Assembly (NCBI GenBank): GCA_030544225.1 | Contig: CM060485.1 | Location: forward strand, 1,426,001-1,490,000 | Direction: 5' to 3' | DNA from: Skeletonema marinoi | Lineage: Eukaryota; Bacillariophyta; Thalassiosirophyceae; Thalassiosirales; Thalassiosiraceae | Length of the DNA stretch: 64,000 nucleotides | In this document: positions 48,272 to 56,866 of the stretch, in pieces | How the letters are laid out: every line of letters starts with the position of its first letter | How positions within the stretch are numbered: the first letter of the stretch is position 1 | The notes under the pieces: generated by a model | The model's database searches: none | What the model saw: the letters and a program-made list of their open reading frames with translations, nothing else | Told to the model about the DNA's origin: nothing | Position numbers and translations under genes: made by a program

Positions 48272-50248
48272 TTAGCTATCTATCATCCAGGAAGTCACAT
48301 TAGTCCAAGACTGAGTACCATCGAAGCAACCTTCCTGCGGACAGTCAGGCCCGCATCTCGTGTAATTCATTAGCATGGGAGTGAGCCAATTTGTACCATT
48401 CCTAGCATCAAATTTAGCCATATCACAGTTGCTAGCCCTTCCATAACGACAAACCTGAATCCGACACACGCCTCTTCCAAATTCACGAGCACCTTCTCCA
48501 CAGCCCAAATATTTGCCGGCTCTCCACAAAGCAGCTGTCAAATGCCCATTAGAGGGGTATGGCAAGCCTTTTTCAAAGTCTATCCACCGCCGCACAATGT
48601 TTTCTGGAGGATACAATTGGCCCCAGGTCTTTGGATCACCTGTATTCTTGGCCAGATTTTCACCAAAGCTGTTTGTTCCTTCGTGCTCGATACCAACGAC
48701 AGCACACGACCACAACAGCTCTTCAGCCCATGCCTTGGCATCAGCTGCAAGCATTGGTGAATACACCAGCGGCACAAAAGTTTTATTGTATTGTTCATGC
48801 CACTCTCTTCTTCTGATGTTGTGTGCTTCTAGATATTGGTGATCACGTTCAGTCATCAAACCATGTGGATCAAATCCAACAACAATGTTCGCTACAACTT
48901 CTTTGTTGAAACTCCCTCCATTCAGAACCTCTCTATCATCTAACCAAATCCGAAAGAAACCCTGTCCATACCTGCAACAGATGCCGTCCCCATACTTGTC
49001 AACAATTTTGAACGTGTACGTGCCGTGCGGAACACACTTCTCCTGCATTTTGTATTCTTCCTTACCAAAAGTATTCTGAGCTTGCGACATGATTTTTGTT
49101 CCAGTGGCATCTACTAGCTCCCATCCTGTATCATCATTGTATTTGTCAGCTCGAACCTCTACCTTAACTTTAATATCGCCACCATAACATCCGTTCTTTG
49201 CATTTAACACGGATTGATCGGGTGTAGGTTTGTTCGTAGGCTGCTTTGATGGAGGTGCAGTTGGCGCAAACGTCGGTGAGGTTGTGGGCTTTAGCTCTGG
49301 TGATTTTGTAGGCGTAAGTGTTGGTCTGGTAGTTGGAGAGGCTGATGGGCGCAATGTAGTTGGTACCCCACAAATAGGAACATCGCAATACTCCCATCTC
49401 ATAATTGAATCAGTGGTAAAGCACCACGGACGTTCACTTTCCCCACCAGGATTTCGGCAGTAATTCCTTGTTAAATCTTCACCAGGAAAATCTTCTGGTA
49501 GGTATGGGTGAGTATGCGGTGTTTGATCTCTCCAACGTTGACATGTGATTCCGCTTTCGGTAGTATCGATGCTTCCCCTGTAATCCGATTGTAATTTGTC
49601 CGGACAACCACATGTTGTTGGATCCGAAGCGGCACAATGAGGAGCCTCATCTTCGCTATTCTCTTCAGTATTTGCACCAGCTGGCCGTTGAGTAGGTAGC
49701 TTTGTAGGCGATGAAGTGTACTTCGTCCCTACAGTGAAGGTATGCTCTACATAATCATGAAATGTCTTTTTGAAGTCAGTACTGTAGACTTTTGCATCTC
49801 CGATTGAAAATTCATACGCGCCCAATCCATTGCCGCAGCACATACCGTCACCAAAGTTATCTTCGATAGCCAATGTATATGTTGAGCCAAGATCGAGGCA
49901 GTAAGAATAAGAGTAGATGGTCAGATCTCCATATGACACATTTGGGGGTGGCCCAAAGTCGATCATCTCATTGGTCGCTGTGTTTTTAAGAAACCAGGAC
50001 GTTTCATATCCGTACGTGTCGGTTTGAAATGAAAAGAGGAATGATTTCTGTGCTGAACTGCAATCGGCGTCAGTGAGGTGTCGGCTAAACCTCTTCTCCT
50101 CCCTTGGATTATTATCCTGTCGCCGCCGACGAACGGAGCCATCTCTTCTATAATCTACAGATTCATCAGAAGCATCACATGATGATGACGCCATCAACAG
50201 GGCAGCCGATACCAAGAGGCCATGTTGCTGCGGCCTCAACGATCTCAT
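48272..50248 (-). CDS. Secreted kringle / CAP-domain protein
   Basis: A 658-residue secreted protein with a signal peptide (LLVSAALLMASSSCDASDES). Two related modules carrying GDGxCC (DNFGDGMCCGNGLGAYEFSI near 131-150, DKYGDGICCRYGQGFFRIWL near 418-436) flank the middle. Between them is a kringle at about 213-293 with the canonical RWRDQTPHTHPYLPEDFPG, NYCRNPGG, PWCFTT and RWEYCDVPIC. A Thr/Pro/Ser linker (TTSPTFAPTAPPSKQPTNKP) follows it. The C-terminal CAP/SCP domain (about 468-605) has LEAHNIRRREWH, HEGTNSFGENLA and GHLTAALWRAGKYLGCG. CAP proteins bind lipids or act in defence and adhesion. Kringles bind protein ligands. A cell-surface or extracellular-matrix role is inference. Confidence 0.92.
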   Translation of the reverse strand: MRSLRPQQHGLLVSAALLMASSSCDASDESVDYRRDGSVRRRRQDNNPREEKRFSRHLTDADCSSAQKSFLFSFQTDTYGYETSWFLKNTATNEMIDFGPPPNVSYGDLTIYSYSYCLDLGSTYTLAIEDNFGDGMCCGNGLGAYEFSIGDAKVYSTDFKKTFHDYVEHTFTVGTKYTSSPTKLPTQRPAGANTEENSEDEAPHCAASDPTTCGCPDKLQSDYRGSIDTTESGITCQRWRDQTPHTHPYLPEDFPGEDLTRNYCRNPGGESERPWCFTTDSIMRWEYCDVPICGVPTTLRPSASPTTRPTLTPTKSPELKPTTSPTFAPTAPPSKQPTNKPTPDQSVLNAKNGCYGGDIKVKVEVRADKYNDDTGWELVDATGTKIMSQAQNTFGKEEYKMQEKCVPHGTYTFKIVDKYGDGICCRYGQGFFRIWLDDREVLNGGSFNKEVVANIVVGFDPHGLMTERDHQYLEAHNIRRREWHEQYNKTFVPLVYSPMLAADAKAWAEELLWSCAVVGIEHEGTNSFGENLAKNTGDPKTWGQLYPPENIVRRWIDFEKGLPYPSNGHLTAALWRAGKYLGCGEGAREFGRGVCRIQVCRYGRASNCDMAKFDARNGTNWLTPMLMNYTRCGPDCPQEGCFDGTQSWTNVTSWMIDS

Positions 50249-50636
50249 GGTTTCTAGATGTTGGTGATTATCGGTCTACACAGAAGTATGTTAGCTGCCC
50301 TCATAAAGACCTAGAGTATCGACTTTGCGGTGAATGAAGAGTTTGAGTTTGAACGGAGTCGTGGGAGTTGCTTTGGCTTCTCTTTGGCGGAAAAAAGGGT
50401 GAACGAACGGGACATAGATAGTTTCAGTAGGGGGCTCTATGTTGAGCCGCTGACGGACCATACTGCGAATCTTTGCCCCGTAAAAGGGCCACCCTTTGAT
50501 GTGCATCATTTCGAGATTCGAGCCGTTTCGTCAGCCATCGCCACTCCAATGACCATGACGAGCGATCGTAGAAAAACATCCTTCTCTAGTATCAAAATTA
50601 CAACGCTCATCGTCTTTCTATTTTCACTACGAAACA
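50249..50636. promoter_or_regulatory. Shared 5' region between kringle-CAP and SEC14-like genes
   Basis: This 388-bp gap between divergent ATGs contains both promoters. Small plus-strand frames here have no family features. Nothing else is certain. Confidence 0.35.
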
Positions 50637-52132
50637 ATGAACAACGGCTCCACTAGCGCATCGCCACCAGGCCAATGGACGGCCGACGAACTAATGCACG
50701 GCAAGGCTGGAGACGTTTCACCACCCACCTCACCTAACGGATCAGCCACCACTTCGGGCGGTCAAAAAAAACGATTCTCAATGAAAGCAATGAGATCTCC
50801 GGCGAAGAAGAGTACGGATCCTCTGGATTGGGGTATGCCAGGGCATTTGACCAAGGAGGAAGTTGAAGTCTTCGTAAGTGAAACATATGTATTAGAAACA
50901 AAAATGCGACATTTTATTGGGGATAATCTGCGATGGTCATGTCTCACTAAAATTTGTACCTCTCACAACAAACTAACATTTATTATTCCCTCTCTCAGAT
51001 GAAATTTCGTGACGAGGTAGAAAAACGCGGTGGGGAATTCAAAAGCACAGTGTACTCCTTTAGCCTCATCGAAGGTGAAGCCTACTGCCTCACACGCTGG
51101 CTTCGCGCACGTAAGTTTGTGTATGATGATGTCATTGCCATGGTAGAGGAAGCTACAGAAGTTCGTGCTGATGCCCGTACGCATGAATTTTACCCTGATC
51201 CCGTATCGGCGTTGGGTTGTGGACCGAGCTTGTTCATGCACTGTTATCCACAATTGTACCCCGGAAAAGCTAAGAATGGTTGCCCCATCTTCATTTCCAA
51301 GCCGGGCGTACTAAACACAGATGCAATGGAGTGTATTACATCTCTTGATGGGATATTGAAATTTCATTGGCATGTCATGATGCACGATTATAAGCAACGA
51401 TTGATGGAGCATAAGAAGGCGCATCCTGACTTTTGCAACTTTCAAACCGTTACTGTTATCGACTTGGAGCATTTGAGTACCTCTCAACTTTCCAAGCGGG
51501 CTTTGAGTATTGTAAAGACTCAGACGGCTATTGATTCCGTATGTTTTCCCGAAACGATGAATAGAACGTTGGTTATCAATGCCCCGCGATTCTTCTCCAT
51601 GACGTGGGGCATCATCAAGGGATGGATTGATCCACGTACCGCGAGTAAGATTGAGTTGATCTCGAGTAGAAAAACTTGGGAAGCACGGCTACGAGAACTT
51701 TGTGATGAAGATGAAATACCGAGTGATTACGGAGGAAAAGGTCCGGCCACAACTTCGGCCTTGGAGAAAGAGTATGCTCCTGAAGGAGTACTGCAAGAAC
51801 ACTTCCAGCTTGTTCACGTAGGCTCGTCAGGTCATTACAATGTAGCGGTTCCAGCCGGAAGTGAAATGGAGGTGACAGTGTGGTCACGTTCAGTCAATGA
51901 GGTTATTGTTTCAATTGTGGATGAAAATGTCAAGTCGAAGGTGTTCGTGGGTGGAGTCACGTTTACGCATACAGGTGGAACTGGAGACAACGATAAACCT
52001 TCATCCTTGTTGCTAACGAAAGAGCGCATTGTTGGCCCTGCTAAAACGAAGATCAAGTTTGAGTCCAAGGCTGGCAGGTTCTCTTCTGCTGGAAACTACT
52101 TTGTATCATGTTCCATGTTTGAAAAGAAGTAA
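50637..52132 (+). CDS. SEC14 (CRAL-TRIO) and GOLD domain protein, two exons
   Basis: Exon 1 (50637-50873) and exon 2 (50999-52132) are joined over a 125-bp phase-0 GTAAGT...CAG intron, giving 456 residues. After a Ser/Pro-rich start comes a CRAL-TRIO N-terminal helix (LTRWLRARKFVYDDVIAMVE). The lipid-binding core follows (GCPIFISKPG, VTVIDLEHLS, INAPRFFSMTWGIIKGWIDP, IPSDYGGKG). The last 100 residues are a GOLD-like beta domain (HYNVAVPAGSEMEVTVWSRS, GNYFVSCSMFEKK). This is the layout of patellin/SEC14L proteins, which carry phosphoinositides or other lipids between membranes. It is probably a cytosolic peripheral membrane protein. The start context (ACAATGA) is good. Confidence 0.92.
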
Positions 52133-52599
52133 GTGGATATGGATGGATGATAAGTTGTTAGTTGACAAAATTTGGAGATTCATCAGGGTTAGGGAATGAT
52201 ATTATATGTGAAACACAACACATAAATGTAAACAGCAAACTTATGAGTTTTTGTTCCAATATTGGGAGGTAAAAGAATGTTGATAGAGCTCAAAGCATTA
52301 TTTGAGGGAATATATTTTGCATGCTGTTCGCTCGCTAATGATCGCCGTGTCTCATCTCACAGCAAAATCCAAAATCTAAACCTCATGAGCATGAGCCATC
52401 TGGCACCTGTCGGCATACTTTTGCCAGCAGCAGATATTGTACTCTGTGAAGTACGTACCAGTGACCCTCTGCTGCCGTGAATGATATTGAAGAAAGCAGA
52501 TTGATTATACATTGCTGGGTTGCGATCGTAGTATTGAGCTTCGCTCCAAATCAATCGTTGCGGCGGACATAAGTACATCTACAACAAATCAAATATCAA
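52133..52599. other. Intergenic gap, no gene seen
   Basis: These 467 bp lie between two plus-strand genes. Short open frames on both strands have no recognisable family. It probably holds the terminator of the SEC14-like gene and the promoter of the dehydratase gene. Confidence 0.4.
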
Positions 52600-53931
52600 A
52601 TGTCACTCATTTTTGGCCCGCACCCGCCGGTGATGCCTAGAAAGGGCGAGACCCTTATTAAGGAGATACGGGCCTACACGTTTTCTTCTTCATCCGAAGA
52701 AGAGAGTGGTGGCGGTGGGGCTGATTGCCATCGTCAAAGTTCAGGTCATTGGATTGTAGATTCCGATATTGCAAACCCAATGTCTGTATATGCAGAGTAT
52801 CGAGATAGCCGTACTTCGTGGGGTATTGGTGCGCTTGGATCTGTCATCGTTGAGGTGGAATTAGACGACGAAAACAAGACGACGGGTGTTGGCATCAGTA
52901 TCGGCGGTGATGCTGCATGCTTCATAGTGGAGAATCATCTATCTAGATTTGTAGAAGGACAAAGTCCTGTTAACGTTGAATTGATTTATGATCAAATGTG
53001 GAGATCGACGATGAACTATGGAAGAAAAGGAATCGCCATCCAAGCAATCAGCGCGATCGACCTTGCAATCTGGGATGCTTTAGGAAAGCTTAGAGGAGTA
53101 CCAGTATACGAGCTTCTCGGCGGCAAGACCAAGGACAAAATACCATGTTATGCAACAACAAGCAGACCTGACCTCGCACAGGAAATGGGTTTCTTTGGGG
53201 CCAAGTTTCCTCTACCATTTGGGCCAGCGAGTGGAGAAATCGGAATGCAAAAGAACATTGAAATGGTAAAGAAATGGCGAGAGGCAGTGGGACCCACCTT
53301 CCCTTTAATGATCGATTGTTACATGAGTCTGTCTCTCCCATATGCAATTGAACTAGCAAGGAAATGTGAGCCGTACAATGTCAAGTGGATTGAGGAGACT
53401 CTGCCTCCCGATGATTATGATGGCTACTCCGAGCTGAAGAAGGCAGTCAAGACTACACTTATTACGACTGGAGAGCATGAATACACTCGTTACGGCTTTA
53501 AGACATTGCTCGAGAAGAAGTGTGTGGATGTCTTGCAACCTGATATAACTTGGTGCGGAGGCATGACGGAAGCACGCAGGATCGTCGCCCTCTCCTCAGC
53601 ATACGATATTCCAGTAATTCCACATGGCAGCAGCATCTACTCCTATCACTTACAGATCTGTTTTCCTAGCTGCCCGATGGCAGAATTTTTGGTCATGTCA
53701 CCGAAAGCTGACTCGATTGTCAGTTTCTTTGGAAATTTGTTCCTAGACGAACCCCTCCCAAAAGACGGATACGTTGAATTGCCTCACGATAAGCCTGGTT
53801 TTGGTGTAACGTTGAATCGAGAAGGGCTTAATATGACCAGACCGTACCCGAGGATCATAGCTGATAAGGGAGCAAGCCTTGTTCTTCGTGAATCATTTTA
53901 TGCATCGAAGTCGAAAGAGCAAGACTTGTAA
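52600..53931 (+). CDS. L-rhamnonate dehydratase (enolase superfamily)
   Basis: A 443-residue protein that follows bacterial RhmD closely over its length: GHWIVDSDIANPMS (catalytic His loop), CFIVENHLSRFVEGQ, DLAIWDALGKLRGVPVYELL, TSRPDLAQEMGF, the metal ligands Asp (LMIDCYMS, about residue 238), Glu (VKWIEETLPP, about 264) and Glu (TTGEHEYTRYG, about 291), then DITWCGG and the catalytic VIPHGSSIYSYH (about 341). The enzyme dehydrates L-rhamnonate to 2-keto-3-deoxy-L-rhamnonate in a non-phosphorylated rhamnose pathway. No targeting peptide is visible. Such enzymes are best known in bacteria and fungi, so transfer is possible. It is convergent with the coiled-coil gene, with 37 bp between stops. 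Confidence 0.92.
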   Translation: MSLIFGPHPPVMPRKGETLIKEIRAYTFSSSSEEESGGGGADCHRQSSGHWIVDSDIANPMSVYAEYRDSRTSWGIGALGSVIVEVELDDENKTTGVGISIGGDAACFIVENHLSRFVEGQSPVNVELIYDQMWRSTMNYGRKGIAIQAISAIDLAIWDALGKLRGVPVYELLGGKTKDKIPCYATTSRPDLAQEMGFFGAKFPLPFGPASGEIGMQKNIEMVKKWREAVGPTFPLMIDCYMSLSLPYAIELARKCEPYNVKWIEETLPPDDYDGYSELKKAVKTTLITTGEHEYTRYGFKTLLEKKCVDVLQPDITWCGGMTEARRIVALSSAYDIPVIPHGSSIYSYHLQICFPSCPMAEFLVMSPKADSIVSFFGNLFLDEPLPKDGYVELPHDKPGFGVTLNREGLNMTRPYPRIIADKGASLVLRESFYASKSKEQDL

Positions 53932-53968
53932 CAGGGTAAAGAATCTCATCTTTTATAACATTATAATC

Positions 53969-55609
53969 TTAGCAGTAGGATAGGAAGTTCTTTGGTATGG
54001 CCTCTCCTTGCCTGTCTTCTTCTTTCTTGTCTTCTTCGTTCTTGTCTACTTCGTTCTTGTCTACTTCAGTCTTAGCGTGTGTCAAGCTCCCACGGAAACT
54101 CAATTTGAGCTTTAGTTGCTCATCGGCAGCCTCAAACACAGGATGAGGACTGAGTTCACATGGAGAGGAATCGCTACCAAAAGACCTATCAGCTTCATCC
54201 ATTTGCGTATCTTCCCATGCTTCATCGGTTAAATCAGTTATATTAGAAAGGTGTGTTGCTCGTCGCGACGGTACAGCGGTAGGATGGGAGAAATCATTTG
54301 GTGCGGAGTTGCGAATACTTCTTTTCGGGTTGTACCACCCTGATGGCTCTGGCACAGTGGTGGCTATCTTCTCATCTTCTTTACGAGGCACCTTATTCTT
54401 CGTTTCACTACTGCGTCGGTCAGATTTATCTGTTCCGAGGCTTGGCTTCGACACAGCCACCTTGGGGGTTTCACCACCGCTTCTGTCCGAGATATCTGGC
54501 TTCCTAAAGAAGGAAGAGAAGGATCGGGTGAGAAGAGGATTTATTTCCGCTTGCTCCCCTTTTCTGACGTTGGAACCAGATGGTAAGATCAAAGACTGGG
54601 TGTGTTTTAACCCGCCCTTACGTTGCCTACTCGGTTCAATACATTTCACCAATCGGTGTTCTAGATTTGATATCTCTAACTTGTAATGGTCCTCTCGTGA
54701 CCTACTCTCAGCTTCATTCAATTTCATATCTATCACTAGCTTTTCAAGGTCGCCGATCTTCCTCTCTAGCAAGCTGATTTTCTTCGTCTTCTTTGCCTCT
54801 GATCGCTGTAGCGATAGGCATGTTTCCTTCAACCAATCACTCCCCTGCTGCAGCTGAAGTATCGTTTCTTGAGCGGCTTCATTCTTTTGAAGCAGCTGGT
54901 CAAATTTGTCCAGCTGATCCGATAACAGCCTGACCAAGGAGGCAGCGTGAAGTTGTTCTTGGGAGCCATGAGTATCGGTGCTCTTCGTGTCCGTATTGTC
55001 TTGATGATGGGATTGTTGCCCTTCAGATAACAAATTAGCCACTTCATTTCGGAGCAGCTGGGATATCTCTCTGTCGTCTAGATTTGAATTTCGATGCGGG
55101 GATGATTTCGTAAATGAAATATAATTCTCTTGCATCTTGTTAAATATGGTAATGACTTCTGCGTTGGTGGACAGATTTTGACTAGATGGATTTAAGATTC
55201 CCTCAGGAACTATTCCCTCGTCATTACTGCTAATAGTGGCAGTTGTTGACATCACTCCGCCAGGCTGTGAAGAAGTTGAAGATGTTCTATTCATGATGGG
55301 TAACATATTATTATGGAGGCTACTGCAGCGTCGCCGTCTTTTTCTTTCGAATATCACTGAAGATTGAATGACCCCGCGTGTCGCTCGGATACGGATGCCT
55401 TGAAGTTGGCTGGTAGAAAGAAGATGGAGCAGAGATGGGACGAGGATGGGACCGTAAAGCGACGTCATCAACAGGTACAAATGTTCCTCCGGCGGCGGGC
55501 CGGCGAAGTTGAGGCTATTCCGCCCGCGTAAGTTCGAAGTGTAGGTATTTTCCGCCCGCCCTCTCGTCCGATTCGATATTCGATCCATAAAAGTTTCAAG
55601 TTTCAACAT
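53969..55609 (-). CDS. Coiled-coil protein of unknown function
   Basis: About 546 residues from the first ATG; ATGs at 55588 and 55306 are alternatives, the last giving the most compositionally uniform protein. Residues about 230-320 form a coiled coil (SLVRLLSDQLDKFDQLLQKN and SLLERKIGDLEKLVIDMKLN are typical). The rest is Ser/Thr/Asn-rich and likely disordered. Near the C-terminus is a short tandem repeat of a KNEVD-type unit (TEVDKNEVDKNEEDKKEEDR), encoded by near-identical 18-bp units at about 54020-54070. There is no signal peptide and no known domain. A scaffold or cytoskeletal role would be a guess. Confidence 0.65.
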   Translation of the reverse strand: MLKLETFMDRISNRTRGRAENTYTSNLRGRNSLNFAGPPPEEHLYLLMTSLYGPILVPSLLHLLSTSQLQGIRIRATRGVIQSSVIFERKRRRRCSSLHNNMLPIMNRTSSTSSQPGGVMSTTATISSNDEGIVPEGILNPSSQNLSTNAEVITIFNKMQENYISFTKSSPHRNSNLDDREISQLLRNEVANLLSEGQQSHHQDNTDTKSTDTHGSQEQLHAASLVRLLSDQLDKFDQLLQKNEAAQETILQLQQGSDWLKETCLSLQRSEAKKTKKISLLERKIGDLEKLVIDMKLNEAESRSREDHYKLEISNLEHRLVKCIEPSRQRKGGLKHTQSLILPSGSNVRKGEQAEINPLLTRSFSSFFRKPDISDRSGGETPKVAVSKPSLGTDKSDRRSSETKNKVPRKEDEKIATTVPEPSGWYNPKRSIRNSAPNDFSHPTAVPSRRATHLSNITDLTDEAWEDTQMDEADRSFGSDSSPCELSPHPVFEAADEQLKLKLSFRGSLTHAKTEVDKNEVDKNEEDKKEEDRQGEAIPKNFLSYC

Positions 55610-55657
55610 CAACAAGCTAGATAGTAATATCGCGTGGTCAAAATTGAATAGACGACG

Positions 55658-56854
55658 ATGGATTTGCTTCAGGGTTATGGTAGCAGCGACAGCGACAATG
55701 ACTCAGTGTCATCTAATCTGCAGCCAGCGCCTCAAAATCAATCAGCAGCACCCAAACTGGCAACATCAACAACAAAGAGGGGGAAGCGAATTTTGTCACT
55801 AGGAGCAGTTCTGCCTCCTGAGATATTTGATCGCTTGACTAGACCTGCCGATGCAGATGATTCCTCCACTTCATCGTTTGAAGGTGGAGATGACAATCGA
55901 GCGGGGTCCAAGAAGCGCAAGAGAACAAAAAATGGCGATGACAGTGTTTCTTCCAGTAAACCCTCAAATAATAGTAGGGGCGGTGTCGATAGAACCGAAC
56001 TGAACTCATTTTTAAGCGAACTCCGCTCAGCTCCAATGGAGAAAAAGGATGGGAATGATGCAAACAGCAAAAACAAGTCGCAAAATAACAAAAGCGAGAA
56101 GTTGGGCATGGCCTTTATGAGTTTTACTGAATCAAAACACAATAGTAAAGAGGTAGTGGATGTCCATGCTGCCAAACCGTCCGCCTCAAGACCGCGACCG
56201 ACTGCTAGAAATGATTCAAATTCACAACGAAAATCTGCGACTCCATCGCTTTCATTCTCTCGAATTTCCACAGCTGCACCAGTGGCTAATAATGTCCAAA
56301 CGCCACAATATTCATCGACATCAAATTATAACAACATACCTGCATATCATGTACCGCAAGAGACACAGCAACAAATGAATGCTCCCATACATTCAAATAA
56401 TACAACTACCAAAGATGATTATAACGCCAAAAACACTATGACCAAGTCACGGAAGCAGCGACGTGAAGAAGAGCGTGCGCTAAGATCTGGTGCAGCATTT
56501 CAAAATTCATCTGCGGCAACTGAATTACATCAGCCTTCGCCTACAGAATTTGCTCCTACTGCTCATGCTGCTGCAATTGCCTCTCGTGCTGCTCGGTTTC
56601 GTGGAGCTGGCGGCGGGGGTGGAGGTGGTGGGTCTGTGAAGAACATCTCGATGTATGATCCGAAAGAGGGCAGTGACGTCGCAGGACAGGGAGTTACAGG
56701 CAAACATCGTTCCAAGCACCAGATTAATAGCCTAATGGCAAACGCGATATCACTGGAGGCCCATCGAGCGGCAGAGTCAGAGTTGGCACGAATCGGGGGA
56801 GGGCAAAAGGGGGGAAGCAGTCGTGCAGATGCCAAAAGGAAGTATGGCTGGTAA
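55658..56854 (+). CDS. PRCC-like nuclear protein
   Basis: A 398-residue protein with the layout of the PRCC family: an acidic Ser/Asp-rich start (LLQGYGSSDSDNDS), a disordered Ser/Asn/Lys-rich middle, and a conserved C-terminus (KHRSKHQINSLMANAISLEA, then RADAKRKYGW). PRCC proteins associate with the spliceosome and, in animals, with mitotic checkpoint protein MAD2L2. Other features are LGAVLPPEIFDRLTRP early on and a basic nuclear-localisation-like run (SKKRKRTKNGDD). Its stop is 12 bp from that of the convergent exonuclease gene. Its ATG is only 48 bp from the first ATG of the divergent coiled-coil gene. Confidence 0.82.
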   Translation: MDLLQGYGSSDSDNDSVSSNLQPAPQNQSAAPKLATSTTKRGKRILSLGAVLPPEIFDRLTRPADADDSSTSSFEGGDDNRAGSKKRKRTKNGDDSVSSSKPSNNSRGGVDRTELNSFLSELRSAPMEKKDGNDANSKNKSQNNKSEKLGMAFMSFTESKHNSKEVVDVHAAKPSASRPRPTARNDSNSQRKSATPSLSFSRISTAAPVANNVQTPQYSSTSNYNNIPAYHVPQETQQQMNAPIHSNNTTTKDDYNAKNTMTKSRKQRREEERALRSGAAFQNSSAATELHQPSPTEFAPTAHAAAIASRAARFRGAGGGGGGGGSVKNISMYDPKEGSDVAGQGVTGKHRSKHQINSLMANAISLEAHRAAESELARIGGGQKGGSSRADAKRKYGW

Positions 56855-56866
56855 TTAGATATCGAG

